64,000 nucleotides of DNA, taken from the NCBI GenBank assembly GCA_964019335.1, contig OZ025693.1, positions 372,001 to 436,000 of the forward strand. The letters run 5' to 3'. The position numbers and the translations under genes are program-made. The notes below the pieces were generated by a model. It saw nothing but the letters and a program-made list of their open reading frames with translations, had not been told where the DNA came from and searched no databases. This stretch comes from Diplonema japonicum. Lineage: Eukaryota > Euglenozoa > Diplonemea > Diplonemida > Diplonemidae. This document shows, piece after piece, positions 10,370 to 19,590 of this stretch (the stretch's first letter is position 1; each line of letters begins with the position of its first letter).

Positions 10370-12214
10370 TCACGCAACCACACAGCACTGGTTTTGCCGA
10401 TGGTCCTTCTCATACAAAAGATGCGGATTTTCACGCAAAACATAGAGCACACAGGCTGAAAACGTGACCAAAAGATCGTCAATACCCGAATAGTACCGCA
10501 GCATTAACTCAAAGGGAGAAAGCGCACGAAACATCGCTAGCTGCGGGTTCTGCGTAAAAGGCAACACGGCAGAGAGATGCTTCACAACAGGGAGAATAGC
10601 AGGGGAAACCTGTATTCCAAAATCAGACGAAGGGGACACAACCGTAACTGAATGTCCTCTGGACATTGCGACGAAGACCCTAAACGCTGCATATCGAGGC
10701 ACGTTAAACTGCTCAAATATCTCACCCCCACAGGACCACGTCAGCCTCCCTTCCGCCCGATCCACCACCAAAGTCAACGTTTCATTAGGCAACAAAGCTG
10801 GGAACATATTTTGAGTAGACCCGTTAGCCATGGTATACATAAGAACACCATCTTCAGAAGGCGGCATTTTCGACGTATGGAAATATAAACTATGCCCCGT
10901 GGAGACACCTTCCTGCTGGATCCCTATGGATAAAGGACCTGGTGTTTGTACGCTAGAAGGCGCAGAACATTTTTTTGCCTTACAAGCGTGGTTGAGCTTG
11001 AAACGCCACATCATGGGAGGGGAGTCGGGTGGAATTGCGGGGGATAAGACGACGGCCGATGCGTCGGAGCCCCCCGTGTTGGTTTCCCGTGATATGGTAA
11101 TTTCCTTCGGGCTTTCTCTTTCCGCGTGGATGCATTCTGCGCTTTTGCAGACACCGACGGACCTCATTTCTACCCATTCTCGGTCGATTCTTTCCGCTTG
11201 CTCAACAGCGAGTTCCTGTTTCGATACTAATTTGCATAGAGTCTTCCCGTTCGCAATTGATGTTACCACCGCACGTGAGCCTTGTGTTGTTATGATATCT
11301 CCCTTCTTTATGTTTGTTGTGGATTGGGTTTTGTCGTGGTGGTGGTGGTGGTGGTGGGTTTTTTCCTTGTCAGGGGAGTTTTTTTTCTTGTCCTTTTTCG
11401 ATTTTTTCTCCTTCTTCGATTTTTTCTTGTCCTTTTTCCGGGAGGATTTCTTCTTCCGGGGCGTGGACCCGCTTGTGGTGGTGTCTTCCGTGCTCGAGGC
11501 CTTTCCTTCTTTTTCTTTTGTTTTCCCGTTCGCGCCTTCCGCTGACTTCACCTTGGCCGTTTGTTTTTCAATTTTTTTTTCTTGCGTTTTACGTGTATTG
11601 GCTGCGAGGACGCATGGCCATTCGGTGTTTGCACCATCGTCCACCACAGCTGTGTAAGATGCATTGTCCGAAAGGACTCTTTTAATGGTCATTGGCCACC
11701 AGGTTCCTTCAGCATCCAGACCTTCACAAATGGTTCCAACAGCAACGGGGTGAGACAGGGATATTTCGGAAAATCTTATGTGCTTGAAGTTATTTACTGT
11801 GCTACCGGTATCCACTAAGAGACTCGGCCTTAAAGAAGTGACGGTTCCTGTCTGCCATTTGTCTTTACTTGAGTGCCGCACATCGACAGCGTCTCTCAGC
11901 TTGTACTTTCGAATGCCCCCGCGGAGTATTGTTTCTATTTCTGATTCAATTGCGTCGCATTTATCTTCGTTTTTCTGCAGTTCCGCCTCCGCGAGATCTT
12001 CTTCCAGCCCCTTCACCTTGGCGATGTCGCTGTCACACAGCCGTGTGTTCTCCTTGCTAACTGCTTCCCATATCGTGTCGGCCCCATCAGATACCCTTGC
12101 CTTGTATATGCCCTCTTCCTTGACTTCTAGGATGACAATCCCCCACCAGTCTCCGTTTGCGTCTGCCGCCTCGCATTTTGCCCCGATATCTAAAGGGTGC
12201 GAAAGGTGCTTCAT
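10370..12214 (-). CDS. Tudor-like, lysine-rich, SPRY-like protein with C-terminal CaaX box
   Basis: Single-exon ORF of 614 residues. Two similar Tudor/Agenet-like modules lie near residues 8-60 and 155-210 (GAKCEAADANGDWWGIVI and GTICEGLDAEGTWWPMTI, each followed by a DGA..W motif), with a related stretch between them. A basic region (KKKSSRKKDKKKSKK and neighbours) and seven consecutive histidines occupy about 235-300. The C-terminal half (WRFKLNHACKAKKCSAP, then LTLVVDRAEGRLTWSCGG) has the look of a SPRY/B30.2-type beta sandwich. The last residues are QCCVVA: CVVA fits a prenylation CaaX box and the Cys before it could be palmitoylated, so peripheral membrane attachment is inferred. I do not recognise a named orthologue. 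Confidence 0.7.
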   Translation of the reverse strand: MKHLSHPLDIGAKCEAADANGDWWGIVILEVKEEGIYKARVSDGADTIWEAVSKENTRLCDSDIAKVKGLEEDLAEAELQKNEDKCDAIESEIETILRGGIRKYKLRDAVDVRHSSKDKWQTGTVTSLRPSLLVDTGSTVNNFKHIRFSEISLSHPVAVGTICEGLDAEGTWWPMTIKRVLSDNASYTAVVDDGANTEWPCVLAANTRKTQEKKIEKQTAKVKSAEGANGKTKEKEGKASSTEDTTTSGSTPRKKKSSRKKDKKKSKKEKKSKKDKKKNSPDKEKTHHHHHHHDKTQSTTNIKKGDIITTQGSRAVVTSIANGKTLCKLVSKQELAVEQAERIDREWVEMRSVGVCKSAECIHAERESPKEITISRETNTGGSDASAVVLSPAIPPDSPPMMWRFKLNHACKAKKCSAPSSVQTPGPLSIGIQQEGVSTGHSLYFHTSKMPPSEDGVLMYTMANGSTQNMFPALLPNETLTLVVDRAEGRLTWSCGGEIFEQFNVPRYAAFRVFVAMSRGHSVTVVSPSSDFGIQVSPAILPVVKHLSAVLPFTQNPQLAMFRALSPFELMLRYYSGIDDLLVTFSACVLYVLRENPHLLYEKDHRQNQCCVVA

Positions 12215-12253
12215 TTCTTTTTTTCAAAAAACTTTTTTGTTTTGTTTTGTTTT

Positions 12254-12288
<35 letters not shown>

Positions 12289-12957
12289 CGTTCCCCTCCT
12301 CCTCCCTCCCCCTCCTCCCTCTGTTGAATTTTCTTTTTTTTGTTGTTGTTGTTTCTGATTTTGCAAAAAAAAAAAAAGAAAAAAAAAAGAAAATCGGGGG
12401 GGAAATAAAACAAAGGGGGCGGGAACAAGGGGAGGAGAGTTTTCTTTTTCCTTTTTTTTTTGAAAAAAAGAGGGGGGAGGGAGACAAGGGATAAGAAAAG
12501 AGCGTGGGAGAAGAAAAAAAAAAAGGGAAGAAAGCTCTCTTCATGTGTGTGTGTGTGGGGTAAAACATGTTCTGCTCAAATTTACTTCATTCAGTGCCCC
12601 CCCCCACCCCCCTGTTTGGGAAAATACAAAATCGGAAGGCCACCGTATACATTTTCTTTTGAAATCATTCAAATCCATTTTTTTTTTCTGGAGGCGCCTT
12701 GGGGCAGTGAAATGAAGTAAATTCGAGAAAGAGGGTTCGCTGATATGCTTTTCTGCATGTGAAGAGAAAATAGGGGGCTTGTATCTTCTTTTTCTTCCCC
12801 CTCCTTTCGCCGATTCATTTGTAAGTCTTTTTGTTCTGCACAAAATCGAGAGACAAGAGAGAGAAAAATAACCCCCTTGGTTAAATTTTTCTTTTCTCCC
12901 CATGTTTATTATTTACAAGCAAAGAAAAAAAGGGGGAATTCCTCATTCTTAGCAACT
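12215..12957. other. Gene-free low-complexity gap
   Basis: Between the CFAP97-like stop and the Tudor-like gene start. Holds a poly-T run at 12257-12288, A/G-rich blocks and a GTGTGTGT run near 12545. No normal-composition ORF on either strand. Confidence 0.6.
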
Positions 12958-14175
12958 TCACTCTTCCTTGTCTGTTGGCGACGTCACAGGCTCCTCCTCA
13001 GGCTTAGGCTCTTCCTTTGCGGGCTCTTCCTCTTTTTCTTCTTCTTTTTCTTCCTTCTCTTTTTCTTCCTCCTTCTCCTTTTCTTCGGCGGGGGGTGTTG
13101 CTTCTTCTTTCTTTTCTTCTTTCACCTCCTCTTCCTTTTTCTCTTCTGGCTTCTCTTCTTCTTTCTTCTCTTCCTCTTTTTCAGGCACTTCAGGTGTTTC
13201 GGGTTCTTTCTCCTCTGCTTTGGGTTCTTCCTGTGCGGGCTCTTCCTTCTCTGGAGTCTCTGGCTCTTCTTTTTCTTCTTTTTCTTCTTCAGCGGGAGGT
13301 GATTCTTCCTTCTCCTCTTTCTCCTTCTCTTTTTCCTTTTCTTTTTCCTTCTCCTTCTCTTCTTCTTCCTTCTTTTTGGCCGCTTCTGCTTCCGCTGCTT
13401 CAGTGGCCTTCGATTCCTCTTCTTGTTTCTTCTTGAGCTCCTCTGCCTTTTTCAGGCTTTCTTGTTCCTTCCTTTCTATTTCCTTTTGTTCCTCCGCAGC
13501 AGCTTCTTGTGTACCAACTGTGCTTCTGGTACCACCGAGGTCTTCGGTGCCTGACGCATCTGATAGAGTATCGTTGTTGTCATGAGATTGCACTGTAGAA
13601 GAGGTAGCGTTGGGTTTTGTGACAGCAGGTGGGGCTGGGATGCGGGGGCTGGGGGAGGTGCCCTCAATGGGGGGTGCTCCGCCCTTGGGTGAATCGTAGT
13701 AGCAAAGTCGTTCCGTCGCTGCTCGGGGGCGGTAAGGGTAGCGGCAGATACGCTCGCAGATTGTCTCCTTTTGCTCCCTGTCCTGCTCCCATTGAAGATG
13801 GCTATAAGTGGGCTGCCGAGCTTGGATCCTCTGTAACAGTTTCTGGTTTTCGTTTGTGATCCGAGACAACTCCCTCTTCCTGCTCTCCCTGTTCAAACTC
13901 TTGCTTTGGATGGTGTTGTGAGTGTCTATGCCAGGCCTCTGCATGATCTCTGTCATCCTCTTAACCAGCGTTCTGTTGTCCCTCTCGATCCCACTGCACT
14001 TCTCCTCTTCGGCCTGCGCTTTCTTCAGCTTCTGGTACAAATGGGGGTACATCGGTGGGGGTGTGTTATCGATACTGGCTTTGATCTCTTGAAGCTTCTT
14101 CCTGTGCCTTACGTAACTCCTCTCCTGCCATCTCTTGCTGCACACCCGAGAGGCCATCTTCTCTTCGCGAAACAT
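12958..14175 (-). CDS. CFAP97/Hemingway-domain protein with long acidic tail
   Basis: About 405 residues from the ATG giving MFREEKMASRV; a second Met lies six codons later. The N-terminal 130 residues match the CFAP97 (Hemingway) pattern: TPPPMYPHLYQKLKKAQ, EEEKCSGIERDNRTLVKRM, TEIMQRPGIDTHN, then SRITNENQKLLQRIQARQPTY. This family is linked to sperm and ciliary axonemes in animals, so a flagellar role is likely. The C-terminal half is an E/K/P-rich low-complexity tail of more than 150 residues built from EEKEKEKEE and EEPKAEE units, probably disordered. Upstream of the ATG the sense strand reads as a C/T-rich tract ending AAAAG. Confidence 0.8.
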   Translation of the reverse strand: MFREEKMASRVCSKRWQERSYVRHRKKLQEIKASIDNTPPPMYPHLYQKLKKAQAEEEKCSGIERDNRTLVKRMTEIMQRPGIDTHNTIQSKSLNRESRKRELSRITNENQKLLQRIQARQPTYSHLQWEQDREQKETICERICRYPYRPRAATERLCYYDSPKGGAPPIEGTSPSPRIPAPPAVTKPNATSSTVQSHDNNDTLSDASGTEDLGGTRSTVGTQEAAAEEQKEIERKEQESLKKAEELKKKQEEESKATEAAEAEAAKKKEEEEKEKEKEKEKEKEKEEKEESPPAEEEKEEKEEPETPEKEEPAQEEPKAEEKEPETPEVPEKEEEKKEEEKPEEKKEEEVKEEKKEEATPPAEEKEKEEEKEKEEKEEEKEEEPAKEEPKPEEEPVTSPTDKEE

Positions 14176-14572
14176 TTCTTTTGGGGGGGTGGGATAGGGT
14201 GACAGAAGGGGAAGAACAGGACTATTTTTTTGGTGGTTTTTTTTTTTTTTTTTTATATTATTTTTGGGCGAAAGAAAAAAGATTTTCAAAAAACAAAAAA
14301 AAAATTTCCCGCAGTGCAAAAGCCGATTCTTTTTTATTATTATTACGTTGTTAAGAAGAAGAAAAAAAAAAAAAAAACACGCATGTTATCCGGGCTTGCG
14401 AGGGGGTTTAAAAAAAAAATCCATCAAAGCTCGCTCAATAGCTTTTTCCGAAGCTCCAACTGCACCTCTAGAGCTTTCCCTGTCACGCATTCCGCGAGGC
14501 TAAGCAGTTGCGAACCATCTTGCCAGCACGTAGGAGCTGTGTTTTTTTTTTTCCTTCTTTTTTTTTCTTCTC
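14176..14572. other. Intergenic gap, low complexity
   Basis: Contains poly-T (14233-14254) and poly-A (14360-14378) runs and a C/T-rich sense-strand tract just before the CFAP97-like start. No ORF supported. Confidence 0.5.
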
Positions 14573-16105
14573 TTACACACCTTTCCCCGCTGAACAAGCA
14601 GCGTGCATCTCCAACGCACATTTAAGAGACTCCGCGGCAGTAGCCTTCACAGGGTAAAGCTTCGCTGTCCACAACGAAGCAGTCGGCAGCGAGAGCGTCT
14701 TGCTGGCACAAAAACCGAACAGCAAAAGTTCATCCGTTGCTTTTTTGATATCATCATCAGTGGAAAGCACGTGCGTGACAAACCCGGACTTCACAGGCAG
14801 TGTTTGGATAAACAGTTTTGCAGGGAGCGAAGTGCCGGGGGGAAGGTCGACCCCCGACACAATACTGCCCTCAGAAACAGTGCAGTTGGCAGGAACACGG
14901 GAATACTCCACCACAGAAGGGCCTTTCACAATGGATGAAGCGTCGACGAGGGATTCGATGATGCTGTTCCCCTCCAAGGGGGACTTCCCTAAGCATGTTA
15001 AGAAGGCGGTGTCGTTGCAGTAATGGTGCAGGACTTCCTTCATGGTCCCGACATGGTAGAAGCGGGAGTTCGGAAGTTTAAGGCAGTTCAAATCGAAGCC
15101 CGCGAGGGCGTCATAGATGGTCTTCCTGATGCGGTAGAGGTTCTCACGTTCCTCGTCGTCGTTGCTGTTTGACGTGTTTCCGTAGTTTCTCATGTAAGCT
15201 TCTGTTCTCTTCGGGCCGAGGCATTGCATGAAGTCGCCGTAGGCGTCGACTTCTGCTTTGATCGTCTTCCCTACCTTCTCGAAAAGCTGCAGAAGTACCG
15301 AACCGACCTCCTCCGAGAAAAAGTAGCTAGAGTCTGTGTACACTTCTGGCTCGCCTGCCATGGTTTTCCCCACGATGGCACCCTCCTCGGCTTGTTGTTG
15401 TGTTGTGTTTTTGTGTATGAATTTCAAGCATTTTGCAAGCCCGGGGCCTTGGTCCCTTTCCACTTCCTCCAAAACAAACACACCATGGTCTTTTCCGATC
15501 GTAACGGACCCAGGGTGCCCGAACGCTGTAAACCCAACCTTGGTGAAGTCGCATTGTGTGTGGTCGTAAAAAATCAAATCGTCGCTGCACGTTACAAGAA
15601 CACCGCCCTTGCCTTCGGGGATCTGGGTCGCGACGTGGGTGAAGCAAGCGAGTTTCAACTCAAGCATGGAAAGCGCTGCCTTGGGGTTTTTAATAGAAGG
15701 AACCGGAAGGAGAGAGTAGATCTTCCCGCAGTGCGAGTGGTTGGGGAGGCGTTTTGAGTACCCGCCGGCATGGATCAGCAGGACTTTGAGGTGTGCGAAC
15801 CTGTCTTTGTATTTAGCTGCAAGTTCATCTAAAACGTAGAATGTGGCGCCTCCGCATCCCACTTTCCTCCCGGGCGGGTCGGGGATGACGTGGTATTCCG
15901 TCTGGGACGGGATCCTCTGCTGCTCGAGCATCGAGTCGATGTTCATCTTAAACGTCGTGGTCTGCTCCTCGTCTGCACTGGTGATCACTACGACATCGAA
16001 AAATATTTTTTCCTTGTCCTCCAAGATCTCCTTGTACATGGAAACCCGCTTGAAATGAAGCTTTTGATGCTCCAAAGCTTGCTCCGGGGTAAGCTCTGCT
16101 GTCAT
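14573..16105 (-). CDS. FPGT: Fucose-1-phosphate guanylyltransferase (GDP-fucose pyrophosphorylase)
   Basis: Single-exon ORF of 510 residues. It converts L-fucose 1-phosphate and GTP to GDP-fucose in the cytosolic salvage pathway. The N-terminal half has the family signatures: DVVVITSADEEQ, YHVIPDPPGRKVGCGGATF (nucleotide-binding glycine region) and LLIHAGGYSKRLPNHSHCGK, followed by ALSMLELKLACF and GVLVTCSDDLIFYD. The C-terminal third has repeating short hydrophobic turns (IVKGPSVVEYSRVPANCTV, SIVSGVDLPPGT) typical of the left-handed beta-helix region. Human FPGT is somewhat longer (about 590 residues), the difference lying in the C-terminal half. It points to fucosylated glycoconjugates made from salvaged fucose. 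Confidence 0.88.
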   Translation of the reverse strand: MTAELTPEQALEHQKLHFKRVSMYKEILEDKEKIFFDVVVITSADEEQTTTFKMNIDSMLEQQRIPSQTEYHVIPDPPGRKVGCGGATFYVLDELAAKYKDRFAHLKVLLIHAGGYSKRLPNHSHCGKIYSLLPVPSIKNPKAALSMLELKLACFTHVATQIPEGKGGVLVTCSDDLIFYDHTQCDFTKVGFTAFGHPGSVTIGKDHGVFVLEEVERDQGPGLAKCLKFIHKNTTQQQAEEGAIVGKTMAGEPEVYTDSSYFFSEEVGSVLLQLFEKVGKTIKAEVDAYGDFMQCLGPKRTEAYMRNYGNTSNSNDDEERENLYRIRKTIYDALAGFDLNCLKLPNSRFYHVGTMKEVLHHYCNDTAFLTCLGKSPLEGNSIIESLVDASSIVKGPSVVEYSRVPANCTVSEGSIVSGVDLPPGTSLPAKLFIQTLPVKSGFVTHVLSTDDDIKKATDELLLFGFCASKTLSLPTASLWTAKLYPVKATAAESLKCALEMHAACSAGKGV

Positions 16106-16239
16106 TTCTTATTTTTTCCTCCCCCTTTTCTTTTTCTTAAATTGTAACTGAGAATTGTCACAAAAGAACAAAAAAAAAAAACTTTTTTTTCTTGGTGGAA
16201 ACCAAAAAAAAAAAAAAAAAAAAGAAGAAGAAGAAGTTG
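16106..16239 (-). promoter_or_regulatory. Intercistronic gap with putative trans-splice acceptor
   Basis: The sense strand of this 134-base gap between the PLAC8 stop and the FPGT start has two long T-rich tracts followed by GTGACAATTCTCAG. A purine-rich leader then leads to AAGAAATG. Confidence 0.45.
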
Positions 16240-16599
16240 TCAAATCATTTCCAGTGTGGTCGGGATGTAGGCGCTCATCAGAAGCTCGTGTTTGATCTTC
16301 AGTTCCCTCCTGTGCTGGCACAGCACGCACGGCCAGCAAAACAACACTAGAAGCAGGTCTGTTCCTTCCGCGTAGCCGAGGTCATATTTTGACCGAATTT
16401 GCTGTCTCGTCAGGTATTCAGAAGGGCAGCATAATAAATCCATGAAGCTTACGGCACGCCCCTCCGTCATTGCTTTATTTTTCGCGGCTAAGTAGAAAGG
16501 GCACAGAGTACCCTGCACACAAGTCCCCAGATCATCAAATATGCCGAATGTTCCAGTATTCCAAGCTACCAGCTGTGATTCATATTTGAGAAACTCCAT
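16240..16599 (-). CDS. PLAC8-family cysteine-rich protein
   Basis: 119 residues, single exon. The PLAC8 pattern is visible: GIFDDLGTCVQGTLCPFYLA near residue 20, then QQIRSKYDLGYAEGTD, and a hydrophobic Cys-rich core LLVLFCWPCVLCQHRREL near residue 95. The first motif is CPFY where many family members have CPCV/CPCI. Proteins of this family (plant PCR and FWL, animal PLAC8) are small membrane-associated proteins tied to metal transport or cell-size control; the role here is not known. Confidence 0.82.
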   Translation of the reverse strand: MEFLKYESQLVAWNTGTFGIFDDLGTCVQGTLCPFYLAAKNKAMTEGRAVSFMDLLCCPSEYLTRQQIRSKYDLGYAEGTDLLLVLFCWPCVLCQHRRELKIKHELLMSAYIPTTLEMI

Positions 16600-17157
16600 T
16601 CCATTTCTTTTTCCTCCCCTTTTTTTTTTTGTTTTTAGGACCCCGAGGTACTACAAAGAAAGAGGGAGAAAAAAAAAAAAAAAAAAGAGAGAAACAAAAA
16701 AAAGGAGGGGGTAACATATTTATGAGACAAGATGGAATGGAAAAAAAAGAAACCGGAATATAGGACAGAAGCAAAATAGAGAAAGAAAGAGAGAGAGAGA
16801 GAGAGGGGAGGGGAAATAATAGCGGGTTTCTTTAAAAGTGGTTTGTTTTTGGAGAGGGTTTTTAGACTTAAACTATTGCAGGGTATACGACCCCTTACGC
16901 TAGAATGTCTTGTTTTCTTTTATAAATATTTTTTATTTATTTTTTTTTTATTCCCAAAAAAAGAAAATAAACCCGTGTAAACACAAGTGCACACAACACC
17001 AAGGGAAAAAAAACAAAACAAAAAAAAGGCAAGGCAATAAAAAAAAAAAAAAAAAAAAAGGAGAAGATAATAATTTCATCATATAAAAATAGCTAAACTA
17101 AGAGGAGAAAAAAAAAATGGTATTACATTTTTTTATTTATTTTTTTTTTTATTCCCA
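16600..17157. other. Gene-free A/T-rich gap
   Basis: Homopolymer A and T runs, a GAGAGAGA run near 16790-16805 and AT-rich filler. No ORF supported. Confidence 0.6.
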
Positions 17158-18951
17158 CTACTCAATATCTTTATCATCCCCATCTTCATCAGGCGCATGG
17201 AGCAAAGGGATATCAATCAGTTTCGTCGTCACAATCCGTGCGGTCAGCGAACACGCGACCGACCCCACCGCCGAGTCAAGCGGTGTGAAGTTAAACGGCC
17301 CGATCAGAGTAGAAGCCTGTTGCAACTCCGTGCTGAAGGCTGCAACAGCAGCACTGGTATTGTCAACAATAGACAAGGACAAGGGAGTACCAGCAGGCTG
17401 CAAAAAATACATGGTGTCACCATAGAAAGGAGACTGTGCTGAGGCTTGGAGAACATGGTGGTCCTGTACCTTTACAAGCCACTCCTCTAGCTCGCCAACA
17501 CCAAGCGCCTCATACTCATTGACTAGATCAGTCGGTAAAGATAGAATGGTAGCCGCGGTGTCATTGCTAAGCTCGAGGTCTCGCAAGCGTTTCAAAACGC
17601 CTAAGAGGAGATCGTTCCGTGCTCGTTGATCACCCTTCGCCCACCTCACCCCTCCAGGACCGGACAACGGACCACCAGCAACGCTTACTCTAAACGGCCC
17701 TGTCTCTGAATCGGGTGCAGGATGCATGTCCACTTTATCCATTTGCAAACCGACCAACACCGGCGATTCTTCCTCGTGGACCCTCCATTTTGTCCGTAAC
17801 ACCACAACCCCACCGTTGTCCAGTGCGAGTTCAAAGAACGTGTCTTTGCACATTGTGCCCACGGTGACCTTCCCCACGTCGAGGATATTCTCACGATGGT
17901 CCTGCACGGTGACCTGCAGTTCCTGGTCTTCAGAGAACACCATGGCGTACCCGGATTCGGGAAACTGCGTACCGGAAAGTTTTAGAATAAAGACAGGGGA
18001 TGTGTCCTCCCATAGGAGGCCCATGCCTGTTTTAATGCATCGTGACGATGTGACCTTTGCATGGAGGACACCGACGGGCGGCGGTTTGCGAAGCTTTGCT
18101 ACGTTCAAAGCAGACAGCTTGCCGTTCAACGGGATGGACAGCCTGTTGGGCAACACGCAGATCGATGAAAGCCCGGAATCCACCGCATTGTGGATGGCGT
18201 GGTTCACACCCGGAAGCGAACCGGCTATAACGCCAAGACCGGTGAAACCCATGTCTATTGTGGGAGGGTTGGAGAAGAACACTTGCAAGGTGTTGAAGTA
18301 AGGAGCTGTGCTGCATGCGGGCCCGAGTTGAATCGTAAGACCCCCTTCGACCCGTACGCCGTTCACGCCTGCTGACATCCCGACGGAGCCCGTGCCCGGT
18401 CCTGCGTCCACTTGGAGTTCGACATCTGCGTCCCATGTAATGTAACACTTGATTTGAATTGTACCGCCTTGCAGAGTGCTGACTTGTGTGGAACTAACCT
18501 CTGGCCATGTCTCGCCGAGGGATAAGCTGTAAAGGCGTAACGCTGATCCCAACGCGGGGCCCAAGTTCTTTCTCATTACACTGGACACGTGTTCGGAGAT
18601 GTACGGCCAGGAGGCTTTTAGGAGGGAGTTGAGCCACACCTCGCCGCCCTTTGCGATGGCTTCTTTTTCCGATTCGGTCGTGATTTTGACGCCTTTCTCC
18701 CCGCCCTCGGATATGACCACCTTGACCCATTCCAGTTCGTTGGGGTTGCCCTCCTCTACTAGTTTTTTGATTGCGCCGCCCACCTGGTCCATCATCTCCT
18801 CCATGTTGACGGTGGGTTTCGGTTGGGCCTGCGTGGGTTCGTTGTATGTTGTGCACGGGGCAACACCCGCCTCCGCTTCTTCTAAACTCGTTGTTGTCAT
18901 CGTTGCAATCGCGTTGCTTGATTTGAATAGAAAAGAGTATGGCGAGGCCAT
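17158..18951 (-). CDS. SMP and C2 domain protein (extended-synaptotagmin-like lipid transfer)
   Basis: 597 residues from the ATG giving MASPYSFLF; the upstream frame is AT-repeat leader. Residues of about 100-290 follow the SMP-domain pattern: WLNSLLKASWPYISEHVSS, LRLYSLSLGETWPEV, then beta segments and IDMGFTGLGVIAGSLPGVN and LPNRLSIPLNGKL. A C2-like beta sandwich follows (GVLHAKVTSSRC, SPVFILKLSG, ELQVTVQDHRENILDVGKV). SMP domains carry glycerolipids between bilayers at membrane contact sites, and C2 domains dock to membranes. No N-terminal membrane hairpin is visible, unlike animal E-Syts, and I do not recognise the C-terminal 180 residues. The C-terminus is acidic (DEDGDDKDIE). Confidence 0.75.
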   Translation of the reverse strand: MASPYSFLFKSSNAIATMTTTSLEEAEAGVAPCTTYNEPTQAQPKPTVNMEEMMDQVGGAIKKLVEEGNPNELEWVKVVISEGGEKGVKITTESEKEAIAKGGEVWLNSLLKASWPYISEHVSSVMRKNLGPALGSALRLYSLSLGETWPEVSSTQVSTLQGGTIQIKCYITWDADVELQVDAGPGTGSVGMSAGVNGVRVEGGLTIQLGPACSTAPYFNTLQVFFSNPPTIDMGFTGLGVIAGSLPGVNHAIHNAVDSGLSSICVLPNRLSIPLNGKLSALNVAKLRKPPPVGVLHAKVTSSRCIKTGMGLLWEDTSPVFILKLSGTQFPESGYAMVFSEDQELQVTVQDHRENILDVGKVTVGTMCKDTFFELALDNGGVVVLRTKWRVHEEESPVLVGLQMDKVDMHPAPDSETGPFRVSVAGGPLSGPGGVRWAKGDQRARNDLLLGVLKRLRDLELSNDTAATILSLPTDLVNEYEALGVGELEEWLVKVQDHHVLQASAQSPFYGDTMYFLQPAGTPLSLSIVDNTSAAVAAFSTELQQASTLIGPFNFTPLDSAVGSVACSLTARIVTTKLIDIPLLHAPDEDGDDKDIE

Positions 18952-19120
18952 CTTTCTTTGGGTTAATATATATATATATATATATATTTTTTTTTTTCTT
19001 TTCTTTTTTTTAAATAATGTTTTGCGTGTATGTGTTCTGTAAGGTGCGTAATGATAAGAACCATAAAAAAAAAAAAAAAAAAAAAAAAAAGAAAAGAAAA
19101 AAGAAAAAAAAGAGAAAAAA
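18952..19120. other. Leader region with AT and poly-A repeats
   Basis: Contains (TA)n at 18967-18986 and a long plus-strand poly-A run at 19064-19090. It separates the SMP-C2 start from the repeat island. The sense strand ends AACCCAAAGAAAG before the ATG. Confidence 0.5.
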
Positions 19121-19163
19121 AGAGACATTTAAGGGTACCTGCGGTATGTGACAGGACGCCTGA
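19121..19163 (-). repeat. Conserved ~42-base motif, copy 1
   Basis: Minus-strand reading has TGTCACATACCGCAG followed by GTACCCTTAAATGTCTC and a T run. Near-identical copies lie at 23791-23832 and 33603-33643. This copy is about 170 bases upstream of the SMP-C2 start. Confidence 0.65.
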
Positions 19164-19590
19164 CAAAAAAAAAAAAAAAAAAAAAAACAGCTATTTATTG
19201 CCAACAAATAATGAGTCATTATTTAACTCGAGTTCCCGAATTTTTTGCACGAGGGCCCTGCGGGCAAAAAAAACGGTAACGAGTGTTAAATAATGGCTCA
19301 TTTGGCGGCAAGTTAGTCATTTTATTTCACTTTTCGTCATTTGAGTCACTCACTTCACTGCTATTTTTTTTCACGCAGGTCAGCCTTTTTGGGGATTTTC
19401 CTAAGGTAATACAGGGAGCTATTTCGCCGTGACATTTAAAGGGGAAGTAAAGCATTCCCACTTTTAAGGGCAGGAATGGCCTCAGATGGCCAAAAATAGT
19501 CAAAATACCCACCCCAAAAAAGTTGTTCAAGGGGTTGGGTACATTTTTTTCCACGACAAGACCCATTTTTTCACTCTGAAGCCCCATAAT

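Noticed and set aside
12958-13585. Plus-strand serine/phenylalanine-rich ORF
   Set aside because: Antisense of the acidic tail of the CFAP97-like protein.
19121-19163. Spliced-leader RNA gene in the 42-base motif
   Set aside because: It has an AG/GT centre and T run, but no Sm-type site or 100-base RNA body, and no tandem array.
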